A DNA stretch of 64,000 nt from Hydractinia symbiolongicarpus (taxonomy: Eukaryota > Cnidaria > Hydrozoa > Anthoathecata > Hydractiniidae). Positions within the stretch are counted from its first letter, which is position 1; each line of letters opens with the position of its first letter. Positions 25,701-38,244 of the stretch are shown piece by piece. The translations under genes were made by a program, and so were the position numbers. The notes under the pieces are model-generated. The model was not told the DNA's origin. It did no database searches and was given only the letters and a program-made list of their open reading frames with translations. Location of the stretch: positions 11,279,001 through 11,343,000 of the forward strand of contig NC_079875.1 of assembly GCF_029227915.1 (NCBI RefSeq), read 5' to 3'.

Positions 25701-28700
25701 TGTAAAGTAATCGTATCCTTTACCATCAAATATCCATTCTAGTACAACTACTTTCGAATTTTGCCGTGCCAAACAAGCTTGATGATCTGCACAGTCAGCA
25801 AAATAATGCTGAAAAAAAGAAGATGAAAAATTAAACTCCACCAACTGCTTGTAGCAAGAACTAAACTACACTTGTAGTTGTTACTTTTATTTTATTTATT
25901 TATTTATTTAGGCATTAATTAATTAATAAAAAAGCCAAAACAGCAAAAAGAAAAAAAAGGTACAGGAATTTTAAATGATTAATGCTATCTTAATTTTAAA
26001 GTCCCTTTTAAGTGCAGCAATTTTACACAGAATTTAAAGTATGTTTTGAACAGGTATCTTAGTTAACTGGGATGTGTCCATAATGTGTGCTAACTGAAAC
26101 AACACATTAATTTCATGAAATTAGGTATGTACCATCATATAATTTTTTTAATTTTTTTTCTTCTGATTTTCTGATTTAGAAAATGAGATTTTAGGAAGTT
26201 TATGGATAAAACACTAAAAATCAGTACAATTGTATAAAAAATAAATATTTTAAAAGAAAACCACCCCATATTTTGGTTTCAAATTTTAGTTCATATTAGA
26301 GATTTTAGGACACTTGGCCCCTGTATTTGCTTCTCTTTGTTTTGCATAAAAACGAAAAAACAAAAGTAAAACCGCCCAATAAAAATCATGCTGCATTAAG
26401 GTTGATTATGAGATTATCACACACAAAAATTGATAGAAATTCTATTCTTTCATGTAACTGTTCAAATGTAGTTGCTTTTATTTGGTCATACCTGCAAAAA
26501 CGATGACAAAAGCCAGGCTTTCTCCTTCATATGAACTGCTGCTGTTGCATATGCTGTACACAACAGTTCATGATCACCTGATACTTCTGCAGCATGAATG
26601 ACATTCATAAGGTAACAATCCGCTTCCAAGTTAGTACACGAAACATCTAAAAATTTATTTTTATATGAATTACGCACCAAAACTATTTTTTTGAACAAAA
26701 ACATATCACCTTAGAAATAGAATTAGTTATAACACCATTGTAAACATTATGTTCATTAAGTCAACATGAACACTTATGCAAACAATTATGGCGGTGGTGG
26801 GAATATTTTGTCAAATGCTGAAGAGCAGGGAGAAAGATCAGCAAATTGTGTATTTTATACCTTTTAGTGCAATTTCATGTAGTTTTTGGTAGGCGTGCAT
26901 CAACAAGTTTGCAGCATGTTGTCTTTCACTTCTCTCTTGTGGATGCAATAAGCCAGAAGGAAGCGCTAAACGTCCAATCGTTTCTAACACTTTCATTAAA
27001 CTGGCTTGATATAGCAAATGACAAATATTCTTCCATATGTAACTCACGATTTGTCCATAGGGTGTTCTGGGACATCTATCACCAATAATGAGAAGACTGA
27101 GACGAAGAATGTTTTTTGCACCTTCATAATTATGCTAAAAATAGAATGTTATACAAGATTATAGAGCAAGAGAAGAGTATGATACCAAAATCCTTTCCAT
27201 AATATCATTTCATTGTATTCCTCTTTTAAAAAGTTGTAAAAAATCTTAATTTTGGGATTTTAATTATCAGTCAAATGTGGAAGTTGTTGTGGTGGGGATT
27301 TACCATGTAGGTGAGGGCAAATTTTTTGGTGCAGGGGTCAATCCTTTGGCGTGGAAGCCTATACCCCAGTGCGTACCGTGGATATACATCTGATCTGTGT
27401 GTATTAGAATCATATCTACCATTATCTATTAAGTCTATATAAACAACTTTGTTTCATATTTCTCTTGACCTACTTTTAAATCTTCCATTTAGTCCTAAAA
27501 ACTAGACTTTGATCCTTCCAAAATGGTTAACACAGTGAAGAAGGGAATGTACAATAAAAGTGTTGATTTCATAATCTGCACTGTGGTCGTGTATAATTAT
27601 TTTGCATAAGGGATATTGGAATTTATATGTGTGATTAATGCCTTAAAACAGTATGTCCCATTCTGTTTTAGGTGTATGTGGAGTCGTGCCAGTGCACTCA
27701 CATGTGCTACAATATTAAGATTGGCATTGCTACCTGAACCTGAGCATATACATCTACTTTTATTACAGTCTAATAATTTTTTTAATAATAAACATAAAAT
27801 AAGGTAGTGAACAAACCTCATTAACCATTGTCTGCGCCTTTCTTAGCTGACTTTTAAAACATTGCACGATTTTCGTGTTAGGTTTACATCGAATATTTCC
27901 TCTCAATAACATAAACATTAATATCAACAGCGATACACCAACACGCAGTAGTTGTGAAAAGGCAGAATGTTGTGGAGTGATAATTTCTTCTCCTTCACTC
28001 ATTAATTCTCGTGAATGAAACGTATGATCTGAAATGAAGGTGGAAATATTATATTTTAGTTTTTATTTTAAGAACAAATTGCCAGTGTACCTACAGAAAA
28101 ATTCCTCACTTTTTGGGAGTAAAACTTCCTGACTATCTCTGATTTTTAAGGTATTTTTTTGGATTCTGATTTGAATGTCAAAGTACCAAATCAAATCAAA
28201 TTACTTAGAGGCACATAAACACGACGGTGTAGCATACTGTATCCAACATTAGGAAACGTAAATATACAACATGTATATTGTACCATTCATAAGCAAAATA
28301 AATAAGAATAAACAGAACTTCTGACTCTGTGGATAACTTAATCGTCACTTGCGAATGCAAACAAAAATAGATTAATAAACAATTTATTATAACAATGCAT
28401 ATATATTATATATATACCTCCTTCGAAAGCTGTTGACTCCCCACTTAAAAGTGCTATTGGATTAACGAATGAAAATAAGAACAACACTGTGAAAGTAGCT
28501 ATTTTAGCCCCATCGCGTGCACTTTGTCTTGCAACGGTTGAAGCTTGCTGTACTTGTTTCCATTCCTCTTCTTCATTGTTATACAAGTGTTGATCAGATG
28601 GAAAAGAACTGATTTTGTTTATTTGCTCTTTCTGTTTCATGTATTGCACTAAAAAGAAAAGCTGTATTGTTATAAAAAGAAAGGAAAAAATAGTCTTATA

Positions 28701-31700
28701 TACAATGCAGGTTTTTTAGAACATCTCCTATGAGTAGCAGAAAGGACATACCAAAGATTTAAGGTGTGGTTTTGAGTGTGCTGCATTGGATAACTTGTCA
28801 TAAAATTTCTTGATATTGATACCCCCAGTTTAAATTATTTTGGATTTGTTGGAATACGTGAGATTCATTCATTCAAGTTAAGTAAAAAAGAGTAACTTAC
28901 ATTCTTTCTCCAACCAATCAATCTTTTTACGCAATCTTTTAATTTCTTCTGTAGCACCTTGGAGAACATCATTAATACTTTGCTGGAAACACAATAAAAA
29001 AAATAATATTAAATTTATTCTATACAGGGTTTTCTTTTGAACTTTTACAAAAAAGGTGGTTGTGTGTTTTTATAATTCTGAATCAAGTATCACCTTTTGA
29101 TGTCCTTTAAATGTAAGGAGCTTCTTCAATTCAGCAGTAGAACGTTTAATTCTGTCCCGATACTTTTTCTCAACATCTCGATGATCACGACCAGACTTCC
29201 TTGCACCTGACTTTTCATTTGATATTTTAGGAAGTTCCATTAATGTATCCATATTACCATTATCTGTGCCGTTTGAAGATGATAAACTCTAAATTAAGAT
29301 TCCAAAGCAATTTGTTTACCACTAATTATGACCTCGAAAACATTTTGTATTGAAGAAAACATCCCAGGTTTGACCTATGCTATCACCCTAGTACCAGCAC
29401 AAAACAAAAATGCAATTGATAAGATTATAATAACCGTGGATTATCACTTGCAATTGAAGTCATTAAATTTCATTAAAAACAGGGAAATTAGGGGTAATTT
29501 GATGAGTCATAGATATCAAGTTAATTTTTTGTGGCTCTTTTTTCACCAACCTGTGTCGAATATGGCGATTTGATATCGTTATTATCACTCAGGTTGTTTA
29601 AATCAATGTCATTAGCATTGTTCACATCTTCTGCCTTTTGTTTTCGGAATTTTTCTTGTAGTTTTTCCTTTAGTCTTTTCTTTTTATCAGCAACATTAGC
29701 AACAACTCTTTGTAATGAACTTCTATGTGTGGTTATAATTTCATCCACAGGTGCTGATACAAGTCCTTCTATTTCAGGTGAATTTCCTCTTTCTTCTTTC
29801 GCTATGCTGTCAAGATTTTCATCATTTAAAAAATCAAGAGACAGATTGCTGCAGCTTCCAACAGTGGACTCATAACCACTTGTCATAGATGAAAAACTGC
29901 ACCACGAGGTGCTAGAAGTGTTTCTGTGATGCGTTTTTTTCTTTATCTCTGAGGAATGATCACTGTTGACAGATTGAACTGGGTCTGTGAAATATTCAGC
30001 AAATTCAAAAGTAGAAACTGGATCAGAAAATTCTAAATGAAAAATTCACATTTAAAATAAAACATGATTATATATGCTTTAAGTCAAGAGTTTTTAACTT
30101 TGTGAAGATTAAAAAATGTTTTGTAAATTTTAAATCTTAAAAGTAACTAAAAATGATGAAGTAAAATAATATGTCATATTTTGACATTTAAACTTCCTGA
30201 GAATATGCAGTCTTTTTTATTAAGTGTGCAATGAAAGAGAAATTAGCAGACTTTCACAAAGAAAATTTTAATAGTTTGTACGAAATAGGAATGTTTTGAC
30301 ATGTGGGTAGGATTATTTATGACAATACGTATCTGATTGTTCTACGTTAGTCCGTGACTTTAAACTGAATCAGATCAAAATTAGCATTTCATGGTGGATG
30401 TTTTTTTCAGGAAAGTGCATGCTCAAAAAAAGCAAGCCTTATTCGGTAATTGATCATTTAAACATTATACATCACCACAAATATCGATTATCAATATCAA
30501 TAGTGTATATAAAATTAGTGAAGCCATTGAATTGTACTTTTTAAAGTTTCAGGCCAAATAACTTGGGCATGGATAGAAATAACTAACATTATCTTCTGCT
30601 TGGGTAAGTAGGGCTAAAATGAATATTATTTCCTAACACCTGGGCCAACCCATCTGTTTTAGATTGACACGCTAATAACATCATTAAAAAACTCTTAAGC
30701 CTCAATGTAACTGTTTCTGAAAGCCTAGATATTTTATAAGTTGTCAAAAATGGATGTCTTAAATGCATGTTAAATGGCCATATAAATGTTACATGTCAAT
30801 AACTTGATGTTAAAACTTCAAGACAGGATGGTGACACTTATACTTTTTCTCTGTGTGTGTGAGAATTACCATTGTAATTGTCTCCAACTCTTTGGCTCAA
30901 GTAAATTTTTGAGTGCAATTTTGTCTACAGTTTTTTCACAAAAACAGATATAACATCCTCCATAATTTACATATATTTTAAAAAAATACATTTATTGTTT
31001 CTTTTGTGTATATATATTTATTTATTTGGTGGGTCACGCCTGATTAACTGTGTAACCTTTACTACAGGGAATTTAAATGTTGCATGATTCATTTGAAAAA
31101 GTTTTAATTATTCCTGCGTTTATTAAATAAATTTTATACAAATTATTTGATGGAAAGAACACCAATTTTATGATTGCCAATTTAATTTGATATTTCAGTA
31201 TCCAGTATAGAGCATTTGTTTTTTTAAACCTTGCTTAAAGTGGGTTTTCCACAGTTCATATACAACTAATAATTACATATACTTACAATGTAAAATAAAA
31301 CATTTTAAAAGAACAAGTGAAACAAAATATATAAACACATTTCAGACCCATAAAGTCCTGAAAACAGTGCATGTTTGTAGTATGCACCTAACTTCATGCC
31401 TTAGGAATAAATGGAAAAAAAATAACAAAAACATTAATCTAACCCAAATATATATATAATAAACACCATACCTAGCTCAGTGGAAGCTTTGTTTTGACTT
31501 TGATTTAAGAGGTACTCGTCTAAGAGGTTCTAGAAAATAACATGTTATATTCATAATGCTCCATACACACTTTTTAAAAAACCCAGTATTATATATATAT
31601 ATATATATATATTGTTAAAAGCTTAAAAAATCAACGTTTTGATCATTAAGGCTGTTCCCCACTTCAAGAAAAACTTTTTTCACAGACAGAATATTCCTTT

Positions 31701-33297
31701 TTAGAAAAAGTAAATTAAATTCAAATTTTTATTTGCGTTCTGTGCGGAAACACCAGGTAGTTAGTTAACCAATCAAATTATTTTGTTTTATGAGCACTGT
31801 GTATTTTTTCTGTATTAGAATCTGTGCAGTAATATAAAGTTGAAATTACTAAAAGAACTTTTTCAGTTCTCTTCTGTTCTTGTCTGTTCCCTTCCGCAGA
31901 AAATTTTCTTGAAGTTGAAAACAACCTTTAAAGAAGTTTTATACGAATCTTGAATAATTATTGAAAAATCAACCACTATTAAAACTGTTTAATAATGTGA
32001 TGAAGTAGTTGAACAGATAGAAAAAGCTAATATCCAATAAAAAAACATTATAAGAATGAGAATATTACATATTGTTTGAATTTTGAGCCTTAGCATTTTT
32101 AATAAAATATATAGCCTAAACGATATTTAAAAAAAGCGTGTATTAAGTTCTACATGAAGTACGCTGCTGGTTAGACAAAAGGTCATTGGTATTACATACT
32201 CATAACAAAAGTAATTCATACTTTTTCTGGACTTATGTGAAGTGTGACTTGCTCTGTCATAGGTTGAGCTACATACGTTGCATGACTATTTGCTGTTTCA
32301 CCATTTGATAATCTTGATTTGATGGCAGTTACCAACTTTTGAAGTGTGCATTTTCTAGCATTTTGTTCCTCTACTTGTGCTCTTGTTGTGTCTGCACAAT
32401 GACTGCTACTTTCCATCTGCACATCATTATCTTCAAATTCATGTAGCATTGAATTAAAGTTTGGATTTCTAGAGTTAAACTGAAGAGGGCCTTGAGATTT
32501 TGGTTGGTCGATGATTAAACTATCATTTATATTGAGTCTCATGCACATGTCTAATTCTTCAGGTGTTAAGTTGAAATCGTGGACTTGCGTTGGATGCGGA
32601 TTGGAATAAGTATCCTTTAAGGTTGTATCGAATGTGTCCACCATGTCAATATTATACAAATCTTCCTGCTCACTAGGATCTAAAAATGTATCCACAGAAT
32701 ATACATGAAAATTGATTACATATATAGGGACATGACATCGAGATAACGTCCCAATAAAAGAAAGGAACTGTATATTTGTACGCACTTTAATATGACATAA
32801 AGTGCGTATTAATAGTGTGTAGCGCTATTTATACGTAGAAAAAAGGAAAAAGAATCCTAACCCTAACCCTAAAGCACTTTACGTACGAATAGCGGATGAA
32901 CATATACGTACTCAAAAATGGGCAAAAGTGCGTACGAATATACACTACGTAAAAGAAAATTGAGGGTAAAATTCAACTTGGGAATAGCTAAATATTATTA
33001 GAATGCACAAGAAACTGCGATTGGACACCACCACACAAGGCCATATGTGAAAGAAAAAATTTTTGTAAATAATTGTAAGACTAGGAGATTTGCCTCGTGC
33101 TCTTGATCCAACAATCATTTCAAATAAGGTGTTGGCATGATGATACACAGCATTTGAACGGCTAAAACTTATCAAGAGAAACACTTAAGATATTATTTTA
33201 TACCTAGAGCAGCTGAAGTTGAAGATGCTATCCAGTCATACATTGACACATAATTGATAATTTCACTAAAATCTTCATCACTATTTTTTTTCTCCAT
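22717..33297 (-). CDS. SREBF: SREBP (sterol regulatory element-binding protein), right paralogue
   Basis: Second copy of the same factor, upstream of and in the same orientation as the left one. Modelled exons (minus strand): 33204-33297, 32222-32679, 31472-31529, 29551-30032, 29094-29288, 28901-28982, 28418-28648, 27817-28028, 26861-27134, 26492-26646, 25655-25808, 25501-25524, 24863-25181, 24291-24486, then 22749-22836 or 22717-22836; phases agree, giving about 1007 codons to 22749. The bHLH is about 398-455 with EKKYRDR and Tyr407. TM1 starts after RQSARDGAK and contains Asn519-Pro520; RELM (540-543) is the candidate site-1 site; TM2 is about 556-575. The C-terminal domain aligns with the left copy, for example AAEVSGDHELLCTAYATA. 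The single 1079-nt exon 2 of the left copy corresponds to exons of 458, 58 and 482 nt here. The 3' end is uncertain: exon 15 either splices at a good GTAAGT donor (22748) to an exon I could not find, or reads on to a stop at 22717-22719. Confidence 0.92.
24115..24159 (+). pseudogene. SREBF: Inverted fragment of SREBP-right exon 11
   Basis: The plus strand encodes KVIVLEWTFDGKGYE, almost the same as KVVVLEWIFDGKGYD of exon 11 (25655-25808, minus strand). About 42 of 44 bases match, and weaker similarity extends upstream to about 24100. It lies in intron 14 of the same gene in the opposite orientation, so the gene's transcript carries its antisense. Confidence 0.85.
30470..30760 (+). mobile_element. 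Internal remnant of the 730-bp Helitron-like family
   Basis: The blocks 'attagtgaagccattgaattgtac', 'aggccaaataacttgg', 'gggtaagtagggct' and 'cacctgggccaacccatctg' follow the order of the family interior, with many changes. No termini remain. It lies in intron 3 of the right SREBP gene. Confidence 0.6.
32771..32942. mobile_element. Small TIR element carrying telomere-like repeats
   Basis: The arms 32771-32788 and 32925-32942 are inverted copies (17 of 18 match; TATATTYGTACGCACTTT). Inside is another inverted copy of the GCACTTT motif and, at 32855-32873, about three CCCTAA units, the animal telomere motif. It lies in intron 1 of the right SREBP gene. It may be a MITE or a double-strand-break repair scar. 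Confidence 0.5.
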
Positions 33298-36200
33298 TTT
33301 TTGCACTACCTGACCTTCCTTTGGCAGCTCAATTTCTCGTCTGCTAAACAGGTTTGTTTACAAAACTTTTCCGCATGCAGGCATTAAAGGAAAACCACTT
33401 TCGGAACGGAGATGCAGCATCAGCAACTATTCTATCAACAATTTGTTCTATATTTCACAAAAATTAATGTATAGTTCTGTACTTTTGTCTGGTTTTAATA
33501 CTTATAACCTTGAAAAACATTAAATAGTTTCCTTAATATTATTTTAGAAAAATTTACAAACATACTGCTGAATCAGCATTAAAAGAGTAGCACAAACAAG
33601 TTTAACTTTAATAGTAACGCCACTGAATATTTCGTCGTCACGTACGCAATCTACGTTTTCGCTCTCCACCGTCGTTTTCAATTTACTTGGGGTCAACAAC
33701 AAGCCAAATATTTTTATTTTCATAATCAAATTTAATGGTTTCCTGCGGCAAAGCATCGTACTTATCAATATTATAGTCGCTAATTTCGATCTCATTCCAA
33801 GACTTTTGTTTTTGATCAGTTAAAAAAAGGGTCGGAATCCAACACGATAACCAAAAAAATTTAGGCGAAAATTCAATTCGATATTTATTAGGGAAAAAGG
33901 GTTTTTAAATCCTCTGATGCTTAACAATTCATATTGAAATATCAAATTTGTTTGAAGAATATAAATTTACAAACGTTTTACAGGTAAATATGTGCGGATG
34001 ATTTTATTTACAAAAAATAGAATATGACTTTTTCTGAAGTTTCTTTCTGAAGTGAAGGACAGGAAGTCCTTCTTACCGTCGAATTGACATTTAGTACACA
34101 TTATCAGTGAGTCACCATATAGTTATTTCAAAACATTTTTGGACATATGTTTTTGAAAATTGGATTACTTGTAACGACAAATTTGTCCGAAATTTAATTC
34201 GCGCGCCACAATTTCTGAATGATGTTTAGCATCTACAAAACATGACAGTGTCCATGACAACTAAGCTATCATTTAGCGTTCACAGTGGCTGTTTTTCCTC
34301 ATAGCCAATCTTGTTTCCAGGGCATTTTGTCCTTATGATGTACGTGTAAGGATTGTAGAGCCCTGGAACGAAGACGCCTGACAACTAAACTAAAAAAGTA
34401 ATAATTCATGGAAACGAGGTTGGGGAAGATGCAGATACAGACTGGCTTGAAGACTGATTTTCTAACCTTTTCATAGTTTTTTTTTCTTTTCTGGACCGTT
34501 TGATACAAGAAAAAGAAAAACACCGTGGCATACAATATAATATGGGGAAAGAAGAAAATGTAATTAACAATAAGAATATTCACAAATTGAAGCTAAATGT
34601 CAATCAACCTTGACTATTCCTTGCCCTCTATTCTCGTGCCGCAGACATGAAATCAGAAAATGTAATACCAATCCCTAAAATTGCAAACAATTCGACGCAA
34701 TCAGTGTATTTTTTTGTATTTTTCACTTGAAGAATCGTTTTATGGGGTTACACAGTATTTTATCTTTTTTGATTTACGGTAGCACAGTTTATTGCGTGTG
34801 CTCATTACTGTCAGCTATTTAAAAAATTTTCTGTAAGGATTTAATCTTGGTTTTATCTATCATTGCAATCGTTTTTTGTCCACGAGATGTCCACTTTTTA
34901 AAGTGTTCGTTCGTTAGGGAGTTACCGTATACTTCAAAACTTGAAGTGTTTGGAGGCTGCAAACAAGTCACGAAGATGTGCTCATGTCTAAGCGCTTTAA
35001 AATAGGAAGCAGAGTCAGGGATCTCCAGGGTGTATTTTTCATTCATATATTTATGCTGGAGTATTCTTATCGTAAAAAATATAAATTCCAATCTTTGATA
35101 AAGTTGTTTACAAAGTTTGTACTTAGAGTTGACGTCACAAACCATGCTGACGGCTGTCTTAATCGAGTTGTTTCTATTGACAGCCTACATAAAAGATTGA
35201 AAAAATGTACCTATTGTTTCGTTGAATAAGATTCTTAGAATCATTTTAATGATCGATTGCTATTTATGGCGCGTTAACCTCAACTATGGCACTGCTCTCC
35301 TTCGGAGAGATTCGAGTTTTTACGGAAACATTAGAGAGTCATATAATATGTTGCATATCATAAAAATCCATACCAACATTAACATGTCAAGATAATTACA
35401 ATCTAAAGAATTTGCGTAAAATATTTACACGTGTGTAATGAAGATGGCGACATGCATTTCAACAACCTAGTTCCCGGGCATTCTTGTCTCTGATCAACGT
35501 TGCGCTTATTGACGTGCTCATTGGCTGACCTGTTCTGTCATAATAAAGTGCAGTGCCGGTAAAAGAAAAAAAGCCTTGGAAACGAAGTTAGTATATACCG
35601 TGTCTTGTTTTTGATTTTCGCCAGCAAAGGCGGAATCTTTAAAATCGCCTGAGGAGATAGATAGATAGATAGTTAGAGACAGCATAGCTAGGCTGAACGC
35701 CCGAAACTTATGCAGGCTAAAGCCTAAATCCTCGTTTTGACAGATTTTTTTCTGAGAAAGAGGCTAAAATGAGTTTTAAGCCAATAAGAATCCCAACGGT
35801 GCAACGAATTGTTTTATTATCCAATGAACAATACTTATATGCTATCAAAAGTTAAAGCTCGTGCAGTTGAGCATAATGAAGATCGTTTTATAATGCGCCA
35901 TCTTTGATGTTATTAACGTTAATAATTACGTCATTTCTCTCTGTACAATTTTGCAAGCACGTAATTCAGCAGGACTAGCAGCAGAACGAATTTTAATTTA
36001 AAGAGGAATTGTTGAGGCTGACTCTTTTTTGATGAAAGATAATGTATTATAGCTATAAAATCGCGACAAGTGCGTTATAAAAGAAAAAATAAGAATATGT
36101 AGTCTGAAAAAAACCTTTCGTAACTGATTATGTAAAAAAAAATTGCTGCCACCTTTAAAGATATTTTCCAAGTTGTTTTTCAGAGAAAAAGAGAAAATAG

Positions 36201-36833
36201 ATAAATTTTCAGTCTTGCCGTTGTTCTTATCTTGTTTTTATTGTTCATCAATTTTCAGGTTTATTATTTTTCTTTTAAAATTGTTCTTATATAGAAATGA
36301 AGTTAGCTATGATTTACAGTTACAATTATAATCAAAAATTGAATTTTAAAATTTTAGAATATTCATAATTTTTGTTCCCCATATTACTCAGTCAACTTCC
36401 AAGTTCAGATTATTGCTAATGGCGGAAATCTTTAAGCCGCAGGGCTTCTTGTTTAATAAACAGCTCAATTTAAACAGTGGCAAAAACACCATGACATATG
36501 AAGATAGATAGAGAGATATGGATACGAAATAATCTATGCGTATTAGTATGTCTTTCTCTTTTCTATTATTCAGAGCTTAGATTGAGTGCTTGTTTCTCTT
36601 CCTAAAGCTGACTTTTTTCGCCGAATATTTTACTCTAAAATCACACTCCGATTTTCACTTAATTATATAAAGCATTTAGCCTTAAACAACACATGTATTA
36701 TTTAGACCTTGGAGGGGAAGAATACGAAATATGTATTTTTTTCCCCTAAGTTTATCCCCTATCTAATTTATTTCAATAATGAGAATCGCTTTTAACATAT
36801 TCTGAACATGTGTGTGTCAAAATTAATTATTAA

Positions 36834-37285
36834 TCTCTTTAATAATAACCGTCGTCTGTCTGTCTGTGTGTCCGCGAAAGCCGTGTCCCGTAACGGAAAC
36901 AAGAAATTTTTAAAATGCGCATCAATACCAAATGCGATATATTTCTTTCCACTTTGTTGCAACTGATTAATTTGAAGGACGGGCGACACCGTGGATTTTT
37001 TCCACGGGCTAACGACTAGTCTCTTCAATAATAGCCGTATTCCGTCTGTCTGTTTGTGCGCGATAAAACGGTCGTGTTGCGGACACACGAAATATGCGAT
37101 ATATAAAGGACGCGCAACCCCGTGGATTTTTCCACGGGTTAACGGATAGTCTATATTATGATACCCATTTACGTCTGTCTGTCTGTCTGTCACGCAAAAT
37201 GGTACCGCAAGAGCAAGACGGGCGTAATGCGGTAATAAAAATGCGGGCGAACCACCCGTGGATATTTCTACGGGCCTTCGACTGG
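36834..37285 (+). mobile_element. Three miniature Helitron-like elements fused head to tail
   Basis: The units are 36834-37019, 37020-37149 and 37150-37285 (186, 130 and 136 bp). Each starts TCTCTT or TCTATA with an AATAAT/ATTATG-like segment, then CTGTCTGT runs, and ends in the GTGGA..TCCAC hairpin (GTGGATATTTCTAC in the third). Unit 1 ends CTAG directly against the TC of unit 2; unit 2 ends GATAG (mutated) against the TC of unit 3; unit 3 ends CTGG, which fits CTRR. An A precedes and a T follows the whole block. It lies between SREBP-right and INTS3. Confidence 0.8.
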
Positions 37286-37618
37286 TGTTTCAAAAACCGC
37301 TTATCAACGCCTTCAAAAATGGTTAAAAACGTTAGAACCCAGGATCTATAATAGTAGTTTCAAATTTTCTTGGTTTTAATTTCATTAAACCTGGTCCTAA
37401 ACCAAACCAAACCAAGTTTTAAGCCGTTAATTCAATTTTTACTGAAGTTATGGAACTTTTCATGTAAGCGAAAATTACAGACATTTATACCGCGTTGTTT
37501 TAATTTTGATATTTTCACTGCGTTGTATTAAAATTAAAAATCCTGCGGCTCAATATTTGCAGATTTAATTTTACTGTGCCCTTTAACACAGGTAAAGACG
37601 TTAAAGAAATTGGAAGGA

Positions 37619-37661
37619 GAAAAACCAAAACATATTTTTTAAAAATATGTTTTGGTTTTTC
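37619..37661. repeat. Perfect inverted repeat (21-bp arms)
   Basis: Arms 37619-37639 and 37641-37661 are perfect inverted copies (AAAACCAAAACATATTTTT core) around one base. It lies about 580 bp downstream of the INTS3 stop. Confidence 0.7.
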
Positions 37662-38238
37662 TAAATGCGAGTCTTAGAGAGAGGTTGTGGATAAATAAAT
37701 CCATGCAGAAGTGCCACGTTGAAAGCGTATTGTACCATAATCAATTGGTTTGATTAGACCTAAGCATTATCGATGCGCCAAAACATGGAATTGAATCAAC
37801 TTTTTCGGCGTGGTATGCCAAATTTGACATTTTCATCTTGTTTGGTTTTCTGTGAAAAATATGATAAGGAAAAATTATAACTTATGAACTACTCCAACCT
37901 CGTCCCCAGGCTCTTGTGGCCCCCAAGTCGTTATTACGAAGTGGCCGAAAATAAAAAAAAATCCGAAACACAGCATTAAACAATACTTCCTCTAGATACA
38001 AGATATACATTTTTATTGTTTTTGTATCTAAACGTGATCACTTCCGACGGCGAAATATTTCGAGTGCACTGTTTCATTACAACGCCTTAACCGATAACTA
38101 CTCGTCACAACAAGTGTCAACTTTGCATCGATATCCGCGTTTTCAAGCCACTTTTGCAACGGCGTAATTTCACAGATTTAATGAGATACTGGTAGTTATC
38201 GAGATACTTGTAGTAATCGAGTCGACTCTAAAAACTTC

Positions 38239-38244
38239 TTTATT
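38239..38244 (-). promoter_or_regulatory. INTS3: INTS3 polyadenylation signal overlapping the stop codon
   Basis: On the minus strand the stop TGA (38246-38244) runs straight into AATAAA (38244-38239), sharing one base. It is a canonical polyadenylation hexamer, but its use would imply a very short 3' untranslated region; a later signal may be used instead. Confidence 0.45.

Larger units (their letters stand above)
33298..38238. other. Spacer between SREBP-right and INTS3; no gene recognised
   Basis: It holds the three miniature Helitrons (36834-37285), a short GATA run at about 35658-35676, a perfect inverted repeat (37619-37661) and otherwise plain AT-rich DNA. It must contain the right SREBP promoter, which I cannot pinpoint. 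One open frame of 108 codons (34819-35145, minus) resembles no family I know. Confidence 0.6.

Noticed and set aside
29328-29573. 81-codon plus-strand frame between SREBP-right exons 4 and 5
   Set aside because: It lies in an intron opposite coding exon 4, has no motif, and its end overlaps antisense coding sequence.
34819-35145. 108-codon open frame on the minus strand between SREBP-right and INTS3
   Set aside because: It has no recognisable motif, no exon neighbours in phase and no clear promoter or polyadenylation context. A homology search could rescue it.
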